From contig JAGTJL010000014.1 of assembly GCA_020746875.1 (NCBI GenBank), forward strand, positions 1,364,001-1,428,000: a DNA stretch of 64,000 bases, written 5' to 3'. A program made the translations under genes and the position numbers. Positions 44,799 through 56,692 of the stretch are shown here, piece by piece; within the stretch, counting starts at the first letter, position 1; every line of letters starts with the position of its first letter. The notes beneath the pieces are model-generated. The model did not search any database. It was not told the DNA's origin and saw nothing but the letters and a program-made list of their open reading frames with translations. Origin of the DNA: Rhexocercosporidium sp. MPI-PUGE-AT-0058. Lineage: Eukaryota > Ascomycota > Leotiomycetes > Helotiales.

Positions 44799-47710
44799 CT
44801 AATAACCGGAATTTTCTTCATCATCTCCCCGACGGCGATTTCCATATCCACCACGCTCCTCCCGCTGTCCATACTCGCTCTCCTCGTTCTGCTCGCCACG
44901 TCGACCTCCATATCCCGAACCCTCGTTCTCGTTACGTCCAGAGGAACCGTATGTGTTACCAGAGTTCGAGCCGTACGAAGACTCCTCGTTATCCCCACGT
45001 CCGGAGCTGCGGGACTGGCCATAGGTGTTCTCAGATTGGTAGGAGCTCTCTTGCTCGCGACCAGAAGAGCCATAGGTATTTCCACTGCTGCTGTTGTTGT
45101 ACGAAGATTCCTCGTTTTCGCCGCGGCGGTTACTGCTACCGTAGGTGTTCTCTGAGGTATCCTCCCGGCCGGAATTACGTGATTGTCCGTAGGAGTTAGA
45201 GCTCTCTTCGTTGTCTTCACGTCCGGAACGTCCGGCTCCACCGTAGGTGTTGGAGCTCTCGTAAGAAGTCTCGTTGTCTCCTCGTCCTGAACGACCAGAT
45301 TGACCGTAGGTGCTCTCCGTATTCTCGCTTCTGCCGTAGGAAGATTCCTCGTTGTCTCCACGCCCTGAGCGACCCGAAGAACCATAGGTATTGCCACTCT
45401 CATAGGAGGTCTCCTCGTTATCTCCTCGTCCTGAAGTGCGAGATTGACCATAGGTGTTCTCTGACTGGTAAGAGCTAGTTTGCTCTTCACGTCCAGAACG
45501 TCCGGATGAGCCGTAAGTGTTGCCACCACTTCCGTACGAGCTCTCCTCATTATCACCACGGCCAGATGAGCTTTCCTCTTTGCGACTGTACGAGGATTGT
45601 TGGCCCTGGCCATACGAAGACTCGTTGTTTCGACCACTTTGACGTTCTCCACCAGATGAAACGCCGAGTGTCTTGTCAAGTCCAGTCTTCTCAAGAACCA
45701 AGCCTGTAAGACCACCTGTGAGTTGAGACAGTGCCGAAGCACCATCTTGGGCAGATGGGACGAATCCACCCTCTTGCTTCTTCTTCTTTGGTGCACCGTG
45801 GGAGTGACCACCTTCCTCGCTTTCACCTTCGTGGTTGTTTCCGGCCTTGACACCCTCGAAGCTCAAGATCTCCTTGAAGTGTTGCTGATCGGACTCGTCC
45901 TTGTCTTCCCACCACTTCTTGACGGTCTCAAACATAGCCTTCTGGCCCTCTCTGTTCTCATCGCGGAGAGCTGGGTGGTGGAAGACTTGTAGGATATCAT
46001 CAATAGTTTGACGAACATCCTTACCCTCGTCACTCCATGAGTCAACAATGCGGGGAACGGTAAACTTGACCGTAGCGCAAGCGATCTGGCCGGCAATTGT
46101 GTTGAGGACATTGGAGAAATGATCTTTGGAGAGCATAGAGTGAGTTGGGTCAGTGCAGTTGTCGTTTTCAAAAACCTCGTATTGTCCCTTCTCACTTGTT
46201 TTCAAGACACCCTCGGAAGTAGACTTGAGCTCAACACGGGCTTGAGCGATAATTGGAGTGACATATGGGGCCAGGAGAGAAAACACGAAGATCTGCAGAG
46301 CTCCAGTCATGTTCTCGAGCAGCTCGTCAAGACCAGGGACCTTGGAAATGATTTCAGTGACGGCCTTCATGACTTGATCGTGGAACTCGAGAATCGGGTA
46401 CATGTCCTTCAATGTCTGTTGCGCTTGGGCTTTGGCTTCTTCGATGTTAACACCTCCCAGGGATGCATTTGGGTCGGGTGGGTTTTGAGCGGTCTCTTGC
46501 TTCTTCGCTGCGGCAGCTTCCTTGAGTTGATCTGCCTTGCTGGTGTCGGGCTTGTTGTCGCTCTCAAGCATGTCCCAGGGAACTTTGTCTAGGATGCTCT
46601 TGAGGACGGAAGTTTGATCATTCTTTTCATCATCCTGGCTAGCCTGGTTGAGTTGGGAGTCCAAGCCTTCAATCTCAGACTGGGCAACCTTATCACCCAT
46701 CTCACCAACGACAGAGTGCAGGAAGTCGGTCATTCCGAAGGTACCAGTGACAAGCGGGAAAATCTTCTTGCCCTTGACATCCATCTCGGTACTCTTTCCG
46801 ACGTGAGGGAAGGCATCGACGCCAAGCTCTCGGAGAGCAAGTTCGGTGTAGTTGGAGTGAGCTGAGAAGTCTATAGAATTATTAGTCCATGAGTCTCGCA
46901 GAGAGATTAGAGTTCAAACATACCTTCCAAGCAGTGCAGACCAGTTCCCAGAAGACGGAGAGCCTCATAGAGATCATTCTTGTCATGGTCCCTGTTATAC
47001 TTGCGTCCCAACTCAATGCTCTTCTCGAAAAGGCTTCGGACCAGGCCAGCTGAGGTAGTGCAACCGGCATTCTCAGAGGCAATGTAGACCTTCAACCCAG
47101 TTTCAGGGTCAACCTTGAGTTCTTGTTCCTCATTGACGGGGGCACGAAGGCGTTGGTCGTACTGGCGAGCATCTTCGTTATCGGCGTAATCCTGCAGATA
47201 TAATTAGCCCCCTCTTCAAACCCGTGAAGCTATAGCCCATCACATACCTTTGGGTTATCGATATGCTCCTCTGGACGGTAGCAACCAAGTCTCTCAGCGG
47301 TGACCTCGAACTCGCCGGTGGCAAAGCCAAAAGTGAGGAAGGATAAGCACCAAAGCAAAACGCGAATGGTCTCAGCAGGGAGTTGCTTCAATCCGCCAAC
47401 GTCGATAGCTTGGGAGTAATCACGGAGCCAGTTGCCAAAGTAGACACGCTTGACATCGAGCTTCTCGAACTTCTGATTGCCGCCAGCGACCATGATCAGC
47501 TCTAGGAGGGTGTTTTCAATATCGCCATGGCGATAGTTGACTGCGTTGATCTGAAGACTCGTCAGAATGTGACCTCCACTTGCCCTTTCGACCTCGACAG
47601 CTCACCTTTGCGAGATCGACGATATCTCCAGCTCCGAAAGCTGCCGCGGGGGTAGCTATGAAGAGGAGAACCACGCTGACCGCGAGGAATAGGGATGTGT
47701 TTGCAGACAT
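44799..47710 (-). CDS. het-c: Het-C heterokaryon incompatibility protein homologue
   Basis: Four exons join in frame: 47606-47710, 47248-47550, 46924-47191 and 44799-46870, giving 915 aa. It starts with a signal peptide (SLFLAVSVVLLFIATPAAAFG). The conserved Het-C core follows: NAVNYRHGDIENTLLELIMVAGG, KFEKLDVKRVYFGNWLRDYSQAID and GCYRPEEHIDNPKDYADNEDARQYD through PILEFHDQVMKAV and LENMTGALQIFVFSLLAPYV. In Neurospora het-c, a variable central stretch sets allele specificity; the matching stretch here lies in the middle of exon 4. The last ~280 residues are low-complexity, with repeats of about 20-25 residues (GNTYGSSGRSGR, DNEESSYG). Neurospora HET-C is a plasma-membrane-associated glycine-rich protein. 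Confidence 0.95.
44830..45650 (-). repeat. imperfect coding repeats in the Het-C tail
   Basis: More than ten imperfect copies of a 60-75 bp unit encoding variants of ENTYGQSGRSGRGDNEESSY. The array is in frame throughout, and units differ by substitutions and short in-frame indels. Such arrays often change length between strains. Confidence 0.85.
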
Positions 47711-49030
47711 GTTCACGATACTATTGATCGATCTTGTGCTGCAGAGTTGTTGAGGGTAGATGTAGGTTCCAGCTCAGGTTCAAATCTGAGGAATGTGAGA
47801 ATATCTAAGAAGTTGGAGGAGAAAGCTGGAGAGTTTAACTTTGTGGGAGAAAAGAGCTCAAGTCGGCTAAAGAATGGCGTGAAATGGTGGTGGGAGGGAG
47901 TGGGAATCGAAGCTTATCGCATGAGGTGAGGGGGACGAGGCGGGGTCGCTTTCCTGCCCTGGGCAGTGACGCTGGCCATGCAGTGTCGATGCAGCATTCA
48001 TGCAGCGCGATACATGGATACCTGCATAAATTACGCGCCAAGATACATCGTCACCCATACATCCCGCCGCACTGGCTTTTTGGCAGCCCAAGATATCCAT
48101 CCACAGCTGAAACGATCACCCAATAGCTGGTCATCGTGTTAGACATAGCCTAAGAACTTGGAACAGCTGCCGAAACTTGGAAAATACCCAGTCGGCATGT
48201 GATATATGGATATCTGTGCCTTTTAGATACAGGAATCCTTCGTGGATGAAGATGCGTTGAAGATATTAAGATATGTTATCCTTGGCGCCAAGCGGCTGTT
48301 CTGGCGCTAGTAACCGAGCATTTTAAGGGGGCGGGCACGCGGGTCCGTTTAGTCATGATACACTATATAGGCGATAACAGCCAAATCTCGAGATCATTAC
48401 CTATTTCACGCGGATTGAAGAACCTTATAAAGCTATTTGAATTCTACAAAAAAAAAAATGGTTAGCAGATAATTACCTCAAGTGTTATCATCTTGAGTTT
48501 CGGAGTCTTCGGATTCATGGTTGTACTGTAATAAAGTGTTCAGTAGAGCGAGTGCGTTTGGTGTATCACGACTAAACGGAACCGCGTGGCGGGGTTGTTT
48601 GGTCACGAGATGTTGACTTCACGACTTGCAATATGGGTGAATTCGGTATTGAGTCAAATTTATTTAGCTTTGCAGGCTGTTTCTTGATTTGGCATCAGAT
48701 GAATGGGTCATCGCGTTGTGATTCTTCAAGTGAGGTTCTATCGTGCAAATTAGCGAATCCAGAAATCCAAACAACGAACAGTTAACAAGTCCATTTTGTT
48801 TATCATCAATCAATGGAAATAATACTAGAAAGATATGCGGTTCATTAATACTCCCTCTAACAGCAACTCACAAGTTCTACCCGAAGTTGCTCTTCACATG
48901 TCCACAAAATCATGCAAACTACTGAGCCCCAAAACCATCCATCCCAGGCTGCAGCAACGGCGTAGCAGAGTCATGTTTTGATCTTTTCGGAAAATCACTA
49001 AAGCTCGCAGCCTCCAAACCCAATACTTGC
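47711..49030. other. 1.3 kb intergenic region
   Basis: It holds the Het-C promoter on its left and the 3' flank of the protease-fold gene on its right. About 48130-48950 is AT-rich with no supportable frame. Confidence 0.4.
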
Positions 49031-52000
49031 TCAACATCCAAAAGTCCGAGTTGAATCACCTGAATAATGGGCAGCGGGTGCGGACAGCCCTCCAGTCTGA
49101 GATTTATTCCCATTCCCATTCCCTTTGCCTATGGTCTCATCCGAAGCCCCAGACACCATCGAAAGATTGGACTTTTCATCAACAGGAGTTGAAATTGAAC
49201 GTTCGAATCTCCTCCTCAAATTTTCTGTTCTTAGAAAGTCATAATTTGTCTGATCCTTTGGCGGCTCGTTGTTGTCGAGAAGCGAACGCATCCTGCCTAT
49301 CACAATCTGTCCTCCTCCGTCACCGCAATCAATCTGCGTTCCTCCAACCATAACTCGTGCCCCTCCCAGGAGTTTGATTGTGACATCTTCATTGGCATCG
49401 TGCACTCTCCGAGCCTTGTGGCTGTCCGACTGCTTGGAACTACTCTCATCTATAGAAGTCACACTGCTCGCGCTACTAGCGCTTCGGCTTCTCGTAACTC
49501 GACTGCTTCTAGTACTCCTGGTATCTCCACTTATCGTATGTCGACTACTTCTGGTGCTCCTAGTTTCTCGGCTACTCGGAGGTCGGTGCCTTTGAGTCCT
49601 TCTCAAAGACTCTGCAGTGAGGGGAGTTGTGAACAGTCTAGCGACATCTTCTTGGTAGGAGGTAGCTTGCCGCAACTTTTCTTCATAAAAATTCGAGTCG
49701 TCTGGTCTTCGCTCATCATAGACAACGGAGTGTATTCTGCCATCTCTCCTAGTTGATATGGCTGGTTCGATACGTACGTCTCCGTCATATCTGTCAAGAT
49801 TATATGATGCAGAACGCTGATTCGTGTCCGGAAGGCGGGGCGGGGTGCCATAGTACAAATTCGGACGACCAGAAGGCACCTGTACTGGTGGGTCCATGGT
49901 TGGGCCATTGCCCATCTGGGGACCACTTGTTATCCTTCTTAGTCCAGATGGCATTTCGTACTCCCTTGTACCGAGCGCTGAGTTTGGACGAGGAGGCCCA
50001 GGTATGTTTTGCTGCTTTAAGGGGCTTTCTGCAGCAGAGGCGTAGCCAATATCGTCATCTAAGAATTCCCGAAATCTCTCTCTCTTCGATCCCTGTGGCG
50101 TGGCAAATCTTGCTGACAATGGCCTTGCTTCCATGGTGGGCTGCCCATAAAGATCGAGCCCAGTTGTTGGTCCAAAACTATTCCCGGGCACACGTGGAAG
50201 ATGTGGTTGAGACTGCTGTGGAGCAGCGTCTTGGAAGCCGGATTGATGTGGAACGGCAGGTGGATAAGATTGCTGCCCCAAAATTGATCTGGGTGGTTGA
50301 CCATATGCAGATGCCAAAGGACCAGGTGCTACTGCATTATAGCCACTGTTGGTATTCGAAGCGTAATAGCTCATCGCACGGTTCCTTGCTGAAGACACTG
50401 TTTGTAGATGCAATGGCATCGGTTGGGGCATCATCAATAAGGAAGCACTCAATACCTGACTGCGTGCTGCAGTAATAGCATTGCCTGAGATCACTCGTCC
50501 AATTGGCAATGCAGGAATTGAAGAATTCTTGTCTGCATGCGATGAGGAGGGCTGTTTCGTCGTCTTTTTCGTTTGTGACAGGGAAGAGGACTTTCGAAGT
50601 TTGACTTTGGTATCTGTAGAGGCTTCCAGTTGCTTATCCTGTTTTGCCTGTTTTGCTGCAGCCGCTGCTATCACATGGGCTTTGCTTGCATTTATGCCTG
50701 CAATCTCACTTTGGACACGTTCATTGTTGCCTCTGGTATGCTCAGAACCAGATAACTCGGCACCAAATGGTATACTTGGGATTGCTTCGGGTAGCTTCCC
50801 TTCTTTGATCGAATTCCGCCGAGCTACAGCAACAGTTTGGCGCTCCAGTGCTTCGTATGTTGACGTGCGGTGGGGAGCTTTTCCTCGAGCACTGAAAAGC
50901 GAAGCAGAGGAAGTAGAAATTCTGCCAGACCCAGAATCACTCGAGAGGTCCAGGGAGCTTTCTTTTTTCTTTCTTGGAGGAGCAGCAGTCGGTGGTCTAA
51001 GACTACTAGAAGTAGTTCCTTGGTAATGAGAACTCATTATTCCCGTACCTGGTGCCGCCTGTTTGTTCTCGCCAGTATGCCGACCGAGTACAAGCCCGGT
51101 CTTTGTATTTTGTGCCAAATTCGAAATAGGCTTTTCACCGTCTTCAGTTTGCGCAACGTACACAGTTCTAGGCAAGTCTTTGACTACTTGTTTTAGACTG
51201 TGTCCGCGATCGTCCACATTGTGATCTTTAGAAATATCGTCTATATCGATATGTCCCCAAATAGCTAGTGCCGCATTACGAGCCGCTAGTGTCCTGGTAA
51301 GAAGTTGAACTGACTTCCCGAGATTTTGCTGCATGTCCTGAAAAATGTCATCAGATGGAACGAGGTAGGCCGACGCAGTTCCAGGATAACCAGAGACGAT
51401 ATGGCCGTACACAGCTCCTGTCCTTGCATCACAGACCCACGACCCACAATCACCATCATCTGCAACGTTTAGCGAGAATCTAGCGTATTAAACCTGGCCC
51501 AGAACTTACGAAAGCTACCTGTGCTTAGCCTCATTGTCAATAGCTGCTGAAATCCTTTCTGGCCGGCGGCTCTTTTGAAAGCAGCCACGCCTGAGAGTCT
51601 TCCCTGGACGACCCCGCCGGATCCCGTGCATGTTAGAACATCAGTATCAAAAGATCCAGTGGCAATTGAGTTTGGGTATATAATCTTAGAACCCAGGTTT
51701 AGATTATTTGCCATGTATTCGTCCGTTCGTGGAAATTCGAGAAGTGTGGGGTGCTCGATTTTGACCAAAGCCCAGTCACAACTTCCATCCGGGTCCGATG
51801 ATGCAAAGCGTGTCCCGAATTTTGTTCGCATATCTTCTGAGACAAGTTCTCGAGTAAGCAAGACCAGCTCAGAAGTTCTCAGTGAAGTGATAAATCTGTC
51901 GCTTACCTATTGGTGTTTTTGAGTGTCTTGTAAGCGTTGATCTCTCGGTTGACTCCGAACCCAAACTTGAAGATAGAGACTTCCGTCTATGACCACCAAG

Positions 52001-52843
52001 TTTGAAGTCATTTGTGTCGGGAGATAGACTCGAGCCCGAAGACATGCTTGCTACATCTCATTAGCTTCAAGCCTTCGTCTGTGTTGTGGAGTTACCTTGG
52101 CTGGTCATTTCCACCGACTCATCTTCGTCATCTGAGCTGTCAAAAGGATCACTACCTCCGAAGAACGAAAACTCCACATCGTCATCGGCGTGGTCGCTTA
52201 CTACTTTTACTTCTCTGAAGGCATGACCAGCAGTGACTCCGTACAGTTCTTCTTCGATGCAAACTATGCCGCCAATAGTGGCAATTCGTGGTGGTCTCCT
52301 GGGGCTGAATGAGATCAAAACAGATGTGCCACATGTTCGCAATGGCCCATTCAGATAGACCCCAGATGGCAGGAACAGTAATTCCGAATCTTCTCCCTGA
52401 GCCAAAAGTTTGGGCATTTTTGAGCGTCCTGCCATCACAACACCAGGATAAGCGGCTAGTATCGATTTCTTTTCAACCAGTGCCATTGCCTTTTGTCGGC
52501 AAGATTTGCTCTCACTGCCGAAGAGAATGGTTGGTACAGAGCTAGTTGGCTTTCGTCCGATCATGAACATCTCAAATATGAGATCCGAATCCCCAGCATC
52601 TAAATGCTCGAATTGGTCATCGAGGAGGCTAATGATCGGTTTTGTGAGATCCTTCCACACCGCATGTGCAGGGCTTTTGTCTTTGACCATCCAACATCTG
52701 TAAACCCCAAAGACATCCAGAGATGAACATGGCGATCCGACGGAGAGCTCTGGCTGCGTCCATCTACCCTGAGGCATGATTTGAATCGAGAGTATTCGCT
52801 CAGGTGCAGCCGACAATGCCGTGCCTGTTCGTGACGAAAGCAT
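49031..52843 (-). CDS. divergent trypsin-fold protein with long disordered tail
   Basis: Four exons join: 52096-52843, 51907-52050, 51510-51836 (or 51848) and 49031-51459, giving about 1,215 aa. The third acceptor is ambiguous between two in-frame sites. A chymotrypsin-like triad can be read: His in GVTAGHAF (about 207), Asp in CDWALVKIE, and Ser in DDGDCGSWV (about 410), followed by AVYGHIVSGYPGTASAYLVP. This matches a common fungal family of unknown function. The N-terminal 150 residues and the ~750-residue Ser/Arg/Pro-rich tail show no domain, apart from KAHVIAAAAAKQAKQ and a short ordered block, VTIKLLGGARVMVGGTQIDC. There is no signal peptide, so it is likely cytosolic or nuclear. The start is the first ATG; an upstream exon is possible. 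It is head-to-head with 53226-54318. Confidence 0.7.
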
Positions 52844-53225
52844 GAGGCAGTACAACAGCCCAGTCCTAAGTCTAACTCAACAAAGTGTAGAAATAAGGAC
52901 TGTCAGCAATTGATTCAAAGGCATGGTAAATTGGGCTACGGTTGATTGACAAGGTCAATGATGATGGACGAAGGTCATTGTTCCACGAAATGTAATGAGG
53001 AGAATAAAATCGACCAGTAAGCTGCGCCACCACATGCCCTTTGCATCCACAAGATGCATAGTGTAGTAGCCAATCCGAATTGACATTTCTCGGGGCTGAG
53101 CCTGTCACTGCAGGCGCATGCAGCGTGCATAAAATGCCTAGCCAAAACACCGAGACGAACCCATAGAAGAGGTGCAGCCAGGCCACTTTGATGCTCTACA
53201 AATTTTTGATTCATGTCCTAACAAA
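52844..53225. promoter_or_regulatory. shared divergent promoter, 382 bp
   Basis: The start codons of the trypsin-fold gene (minus) and the membrane-protein gene (plus) are 382 bp apart, so the two promoters must share this stretch. No clear TATA or paired CGG motif was seen. Co-regulation is an inference. Confidence 0.45.
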
Positions 53226-54318
53226 ATGGAGTCTCTTGACTTCCCTCTGTCAACGAAGACGAAACGACAAATCTTAGCAGGAATATTCAACTGCGAAATT
53301 GACTCCATCGCCGTCTCGGAGCTTCTAGTGTTTAGCGATAGTTACTTTGCGTATTATACGAAGTCCTTAGAAACCTGCAGAGCAAGCAGCCTTATCTCGT
53401 CACACCGCGAAATCGTCAACTTGCTTGTAAATGTGCAGAGAATCGATGTAACGAGGAGCTCGGTCGAAGAGTTTCTTCGAAAAAGACTCGTTGATAAGGA
53501 AATAGACGAGGAAGAAGAATGCGTGGACGACACAATCGATCTGGTCCTCCGCCTTCTATTGATGGTACCGACTGGAGGCTACACCACCGCCAGCCGCTCC
53601 ATAACTTTGTCTGGTGGCACGAAGTTCAACTGGAAGAGTGGCACAGTGCAGGAACTCGTCCAAAGAGAATTCGGATTGCAGAACAGTATGAAAGAACCTA
53701 TCAAATTGGAGAAGATTTTTAACGCACGGAACTTGGAGAGGATCGCGGGCGTGGAAGTGCGATGGACGTGTAACCTAGCCGACCATCTGAGGATGAGAGA
53801 CGATGACAAAGCTGTGGAGGTATTCCACTATGCGACTTATCTTAAACTTCAACAAAATGCGTAAGTCTCAAGACATTCAAAGTACATATGCACGAGCTGA
53901 TCTGGCAGAAAGGTCAATCCTCCCCGGACCATTCGTTGAAGAGACCATGCGAACGCTTGCCCTTCTCCTCCCAGAACATGACAAGAATATTGAGACATGG
54001 TTCTCGAAGCACGAGACAAGGCTTCAAAAACGTCGCAAACTACCCCTCGATCCACTCGCTCGAGAATGTGGGCAATTGAAAGTCGAGGAGCGACAGATCG
54101 ATCAATTCCACTACTGGCATGACCGGCTGGTAATTCTGAAACAAGTTTTCGATGAAGCGGAACCAAGAAATATCAAGCAGTGGTGGCGAGATAGAAGAAG
54201 GCGCGTTCAGTGGTATACTTTCTGGGTAGCTGCCATAGTACTTGCATTAACGGTATTCTTCGGTACGGTTCAGTCGGTAGAAGGAGCGATGCAAGTGTGG
54301 CTGGCAATGAACAGCTGA
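53226..54318 (+). CDS. fungal-specific protein with C-terminal membrane anchor
   Basis: Two exons, 53226-53860 and 53913-54318, joined by a 52-nt intron (GTAAGT...AAG with a CTGAT-like branch site), give 346 aa. A closer AG would leave only 22 nt, so the further one was chosen. The protein is mostly helical and polar: SSHREIVNLLVNVQRID, TIDLVLRLLLMV, VRWTCNLADHLRM, then LPGPFVEETMRTLALLLPEHD, FHYWHDRLVILKQVFDEAEP and RRRRVQWYTFWVAAIVLALTVFFGTVQS at the end. The last stretch is a single membrane helix after a basic patch, giving a tail-anchored layout. It belongs to a large accessory family of filamentous fungi with no known function. Confidence 0.78.
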
Positions 54319-54953
54319 GATTGAGGGCAGTAACAAGGAATTTTGTTAGTCTTTTGGCCTGGGAAGGTGTCACTGACAGCATATTCTTCACGTATGTTTC
54401 TATGTATCTGATTTGACTTTTGTGGTAGTGGCATTTGCATTGGGAACTCTAGGCAACATATTTCTCCTCGAAATATGACCATTGACCAATGTTAACTTTT
54501 CGGCAGCTAAGATTCTTCACACCAGCATGCCACAAAATGGGCATAAATGTTGTCACCAGGTTTCAAAACCTATTTTATTGACAAGGCTCAACACAGCATG
54601 ATTCAAAACACCCAGCGGATGAAAATGTAATGGGTAAAGATAAAGCTATGGAAATTCTTAAAGTCACAACCAGGCATGTATACATACATATGGAGCTGTA
54701 TCATTGAACCCTCAAACATCGTGAATACCATCACCAGAAACCTATCTTTGGATTTTCTCATAAGCATAAAATCTCGCGGGCAAACCCTCTCTCATAATCT
54801 CCTGAGCCCAGAAATCTCTATATTGAACTTGTCAGACGAGAACAAAAGGTAATTTACCAACAGCAGCAACCGAAGCACTCTATATATTACCTACCAAAGG
54901 ATCCCATGAGAGCTCCAAACTCAGAACTCAAAGATCCACACACCTATTTCGAA
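54319..54953. other. intergenic
   Basis: 3' flank of the membrane-protein gene and promoter of the first acidic gene. No coding feature is supported. Confidence 0.4.
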
Positions 54954-55211
54954 ATGTCCGAAGACTCCAACCCCTACGATACCAAGACCACTTTAGTCGA
55001 TAGCGACTGGACTTCTCCAGAAGAGGAGTCGGATGATGAGGTCGATGATAGCTCGGATGATGAAGTCGAAGAAGAAGATGATGATACCGTTGAGGACGAC
55101 GACGACGATCGCTCAATTAGCGACGATGAACGCACGACCGTAGATTCGGATTCAGACAACAATGCCGATGACGATTCGGATGATGACGCGGATGATAATG
55201 GTGATGACTAG
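54954..55211 (+). CDS. extremely acidic small protein, paralogue A
   Basis: From ATG 54954 the product is 85 aa. An in-frame ATG at 54906 would add 16. The later start is preferred because the paralogue at 56114 begins at the same place. It opens SNPYDTKTTLVDSDW, and the rest is almost entirely Asp, Glu and Ser with a few Thr/Asn. No domain or signal peptide. Such chains can act as histone-like or charge-shielding chaperones, but no function can be assigned. Confidence 0.55.
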   Translation: MSEDSNPYDTKTTLVDSDWTSPEEESDDEVDDSSDDEVEEEDDDTVEDDDDDRSISDDERTTVDSDSDNNADDDSDDDADDNGDD

Positions 55212-56113
55212 ATCTACCTTGGAGTAAATGTACGAACGGAGGGAAGCTAGCTTTGGGCCAGACGGGGGCGATGGAGCGTCGGAGTTGTCAAAGTAACAGT
55301 CAAAGTCTGTAAAAGTACAAGCATGGAGTAACCAAGAAAATTGATTCTCTACAATATGCGTCGCAGTTAACTGTTATGTAGACTTTTGACTTTTAAGATG
55401 CTGCGAAACGTAGAACCAAGAAACTCTTTGCTCATTCCATGACCCCGCATTTGAGTTTGCATACCTAGCTCCACATTCGGATAGTTCCACTGAATCACAT
55501 GTACTCGACCGACACAACGACATTCTGAAAACCCTTAAAGATATTTCAAGCCTAATGAGTATAACATCGGAATCAAAAAGATAATAGAGCCTGATTGTAC
55601 TGAAGTCAATAGATCGGGATCGCTAAAATAAGCGAGATTTTCGCAAGCAAAAACGACAACAAGCTTCAAAATGAAGATCCACCAAACCTTAGTAAAATAT
55701 TTCCTGGATCATAATCCCAGTCTCCGACGTCCTTCTATCTATCTGGGGTGCCTCTGAGTCCCTGTGCTTTCCAATCTGACCTATAGAGCCCAATTTATCG
55801 ACACATCATTCAATCACGGATGTTCCAAATTTACATCCAATAGCTACAGATAGCAGCTTTCATTCACTCAGGAATAAAATTTTAGATATAAAAATAGCAG
55901 TAGTTCTCCTGATTCACATGGATTTTCACTGGCAGTATAAAATGCTCCTTTCTCTTTTTCCTTACCAAATATACCGTAGGCAGTAACAAACCAGTGCCCC
56001 TTTCTCCGTATCCAACAGACCTAATCCAAGTATACAAGACCCATCCAAACTCAACTTACCAAGGGACTCCGTAGACCTTAATCTGAACCCTGCTCAATAC
56101 CCAAATATCAAAG
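55212..56113. other. intergenic between the acidic paralogues
   Basis: About 900 bp, partly AT-rich. No supportable gene. Confidence 0.4.
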
Positions 56114-56470
56114 ATGCCCAACCCTTACGATACCGAAACAACCCTCATTAACGAAGACTGGTCAACCGACCCTCCCTCCGACGGTTCTTCAGAAGACGGA
56201 TACTCCAGCGAGGAAGATATTCCCGACGAAGATGAGAGGTCAGAAGTATCCAGCTCTGATGATTGTGACTCAGAAAGCGAGTCAGAATATGAGCGAAGCG
56301 AAAGCGAAGAGGAAGAGGAAGATTCAGACGATCGGAGCGTTTCGAGTGAGGGAAGTTGTCCGTATGAGAATGAGAGGGTGATATTCTCGTATACGTTTGG
56401 GGAGAGATGGGATGATAGTTCGAGTGTGAGGAGCGAAATTGAGAGCCAGAGGGGGGATGACTCGGATTGA
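56114..56470 (+). CDS. extremely acidic small protein, paralogue B
   Basis: 118 aa, single exon. It starts MPNPYDTETTLINEDWS, matching paralogue A (SNPYDTKTTLVDSDWT) at 11 of about 15 positions, followed by a Glu/Asp/Ser-rich middle. Unlike A it has a more ordered end, NERVIFSYTFGERWDDSS, which could be a short binding motif. The two genes lie in tandem 0.9 kb apart. Confidence 0.6.
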   Translation: MPNPYDTETTLINEDWSTDPPSDGSSEDGYSSEEDIPDEDERSEVSSSDDCDSESESEYERSESEEEEEDSDDRSVSSEGSCPYENERVIFSYTFGERWDDSSSVRSEIESQRGDDSD

Positions 56471-56692
56471 GTCTCGGGGTGGTGTTCAAATATCCTTGGT
56501 ACGTTCACGATATAAAACATGGCAGGTGTGTAAGAATAGGCCTTTGAGCCTGGGTATTGTAATATGACTGTAGGAATATGAACAGATATTCTATCACATA
56601 TTGAAGAGAAGTGGAAGGCTTAGTGTACTGCACTTGCTGGATATTCTTGTGTTGTAGAATATTACTCAACACTCATCGCGTACCCAACGATA

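Noticed and set aside
44795..45853. 352-codon minus frame overlapping the Het-C tail
   Set aside because: It is a shadow frame created by the Ser/Gly/Tyr codon repeats of Het-C; it has no independent features.
49753..51026. Long plus-strand frames (240 and 181 codons) opposite the trypsin-fold gene
   Set aside because: They are antisense shadows of the long low-complexity exon 4; the minus frame has splice support and family motifs.
53861..53882. 22-nt intron in the membrane-protein gene
   Set aside because: Too short for fungal splicing; the in-phase acceptor at 53911-53912 gives a normal 52-nt intron.
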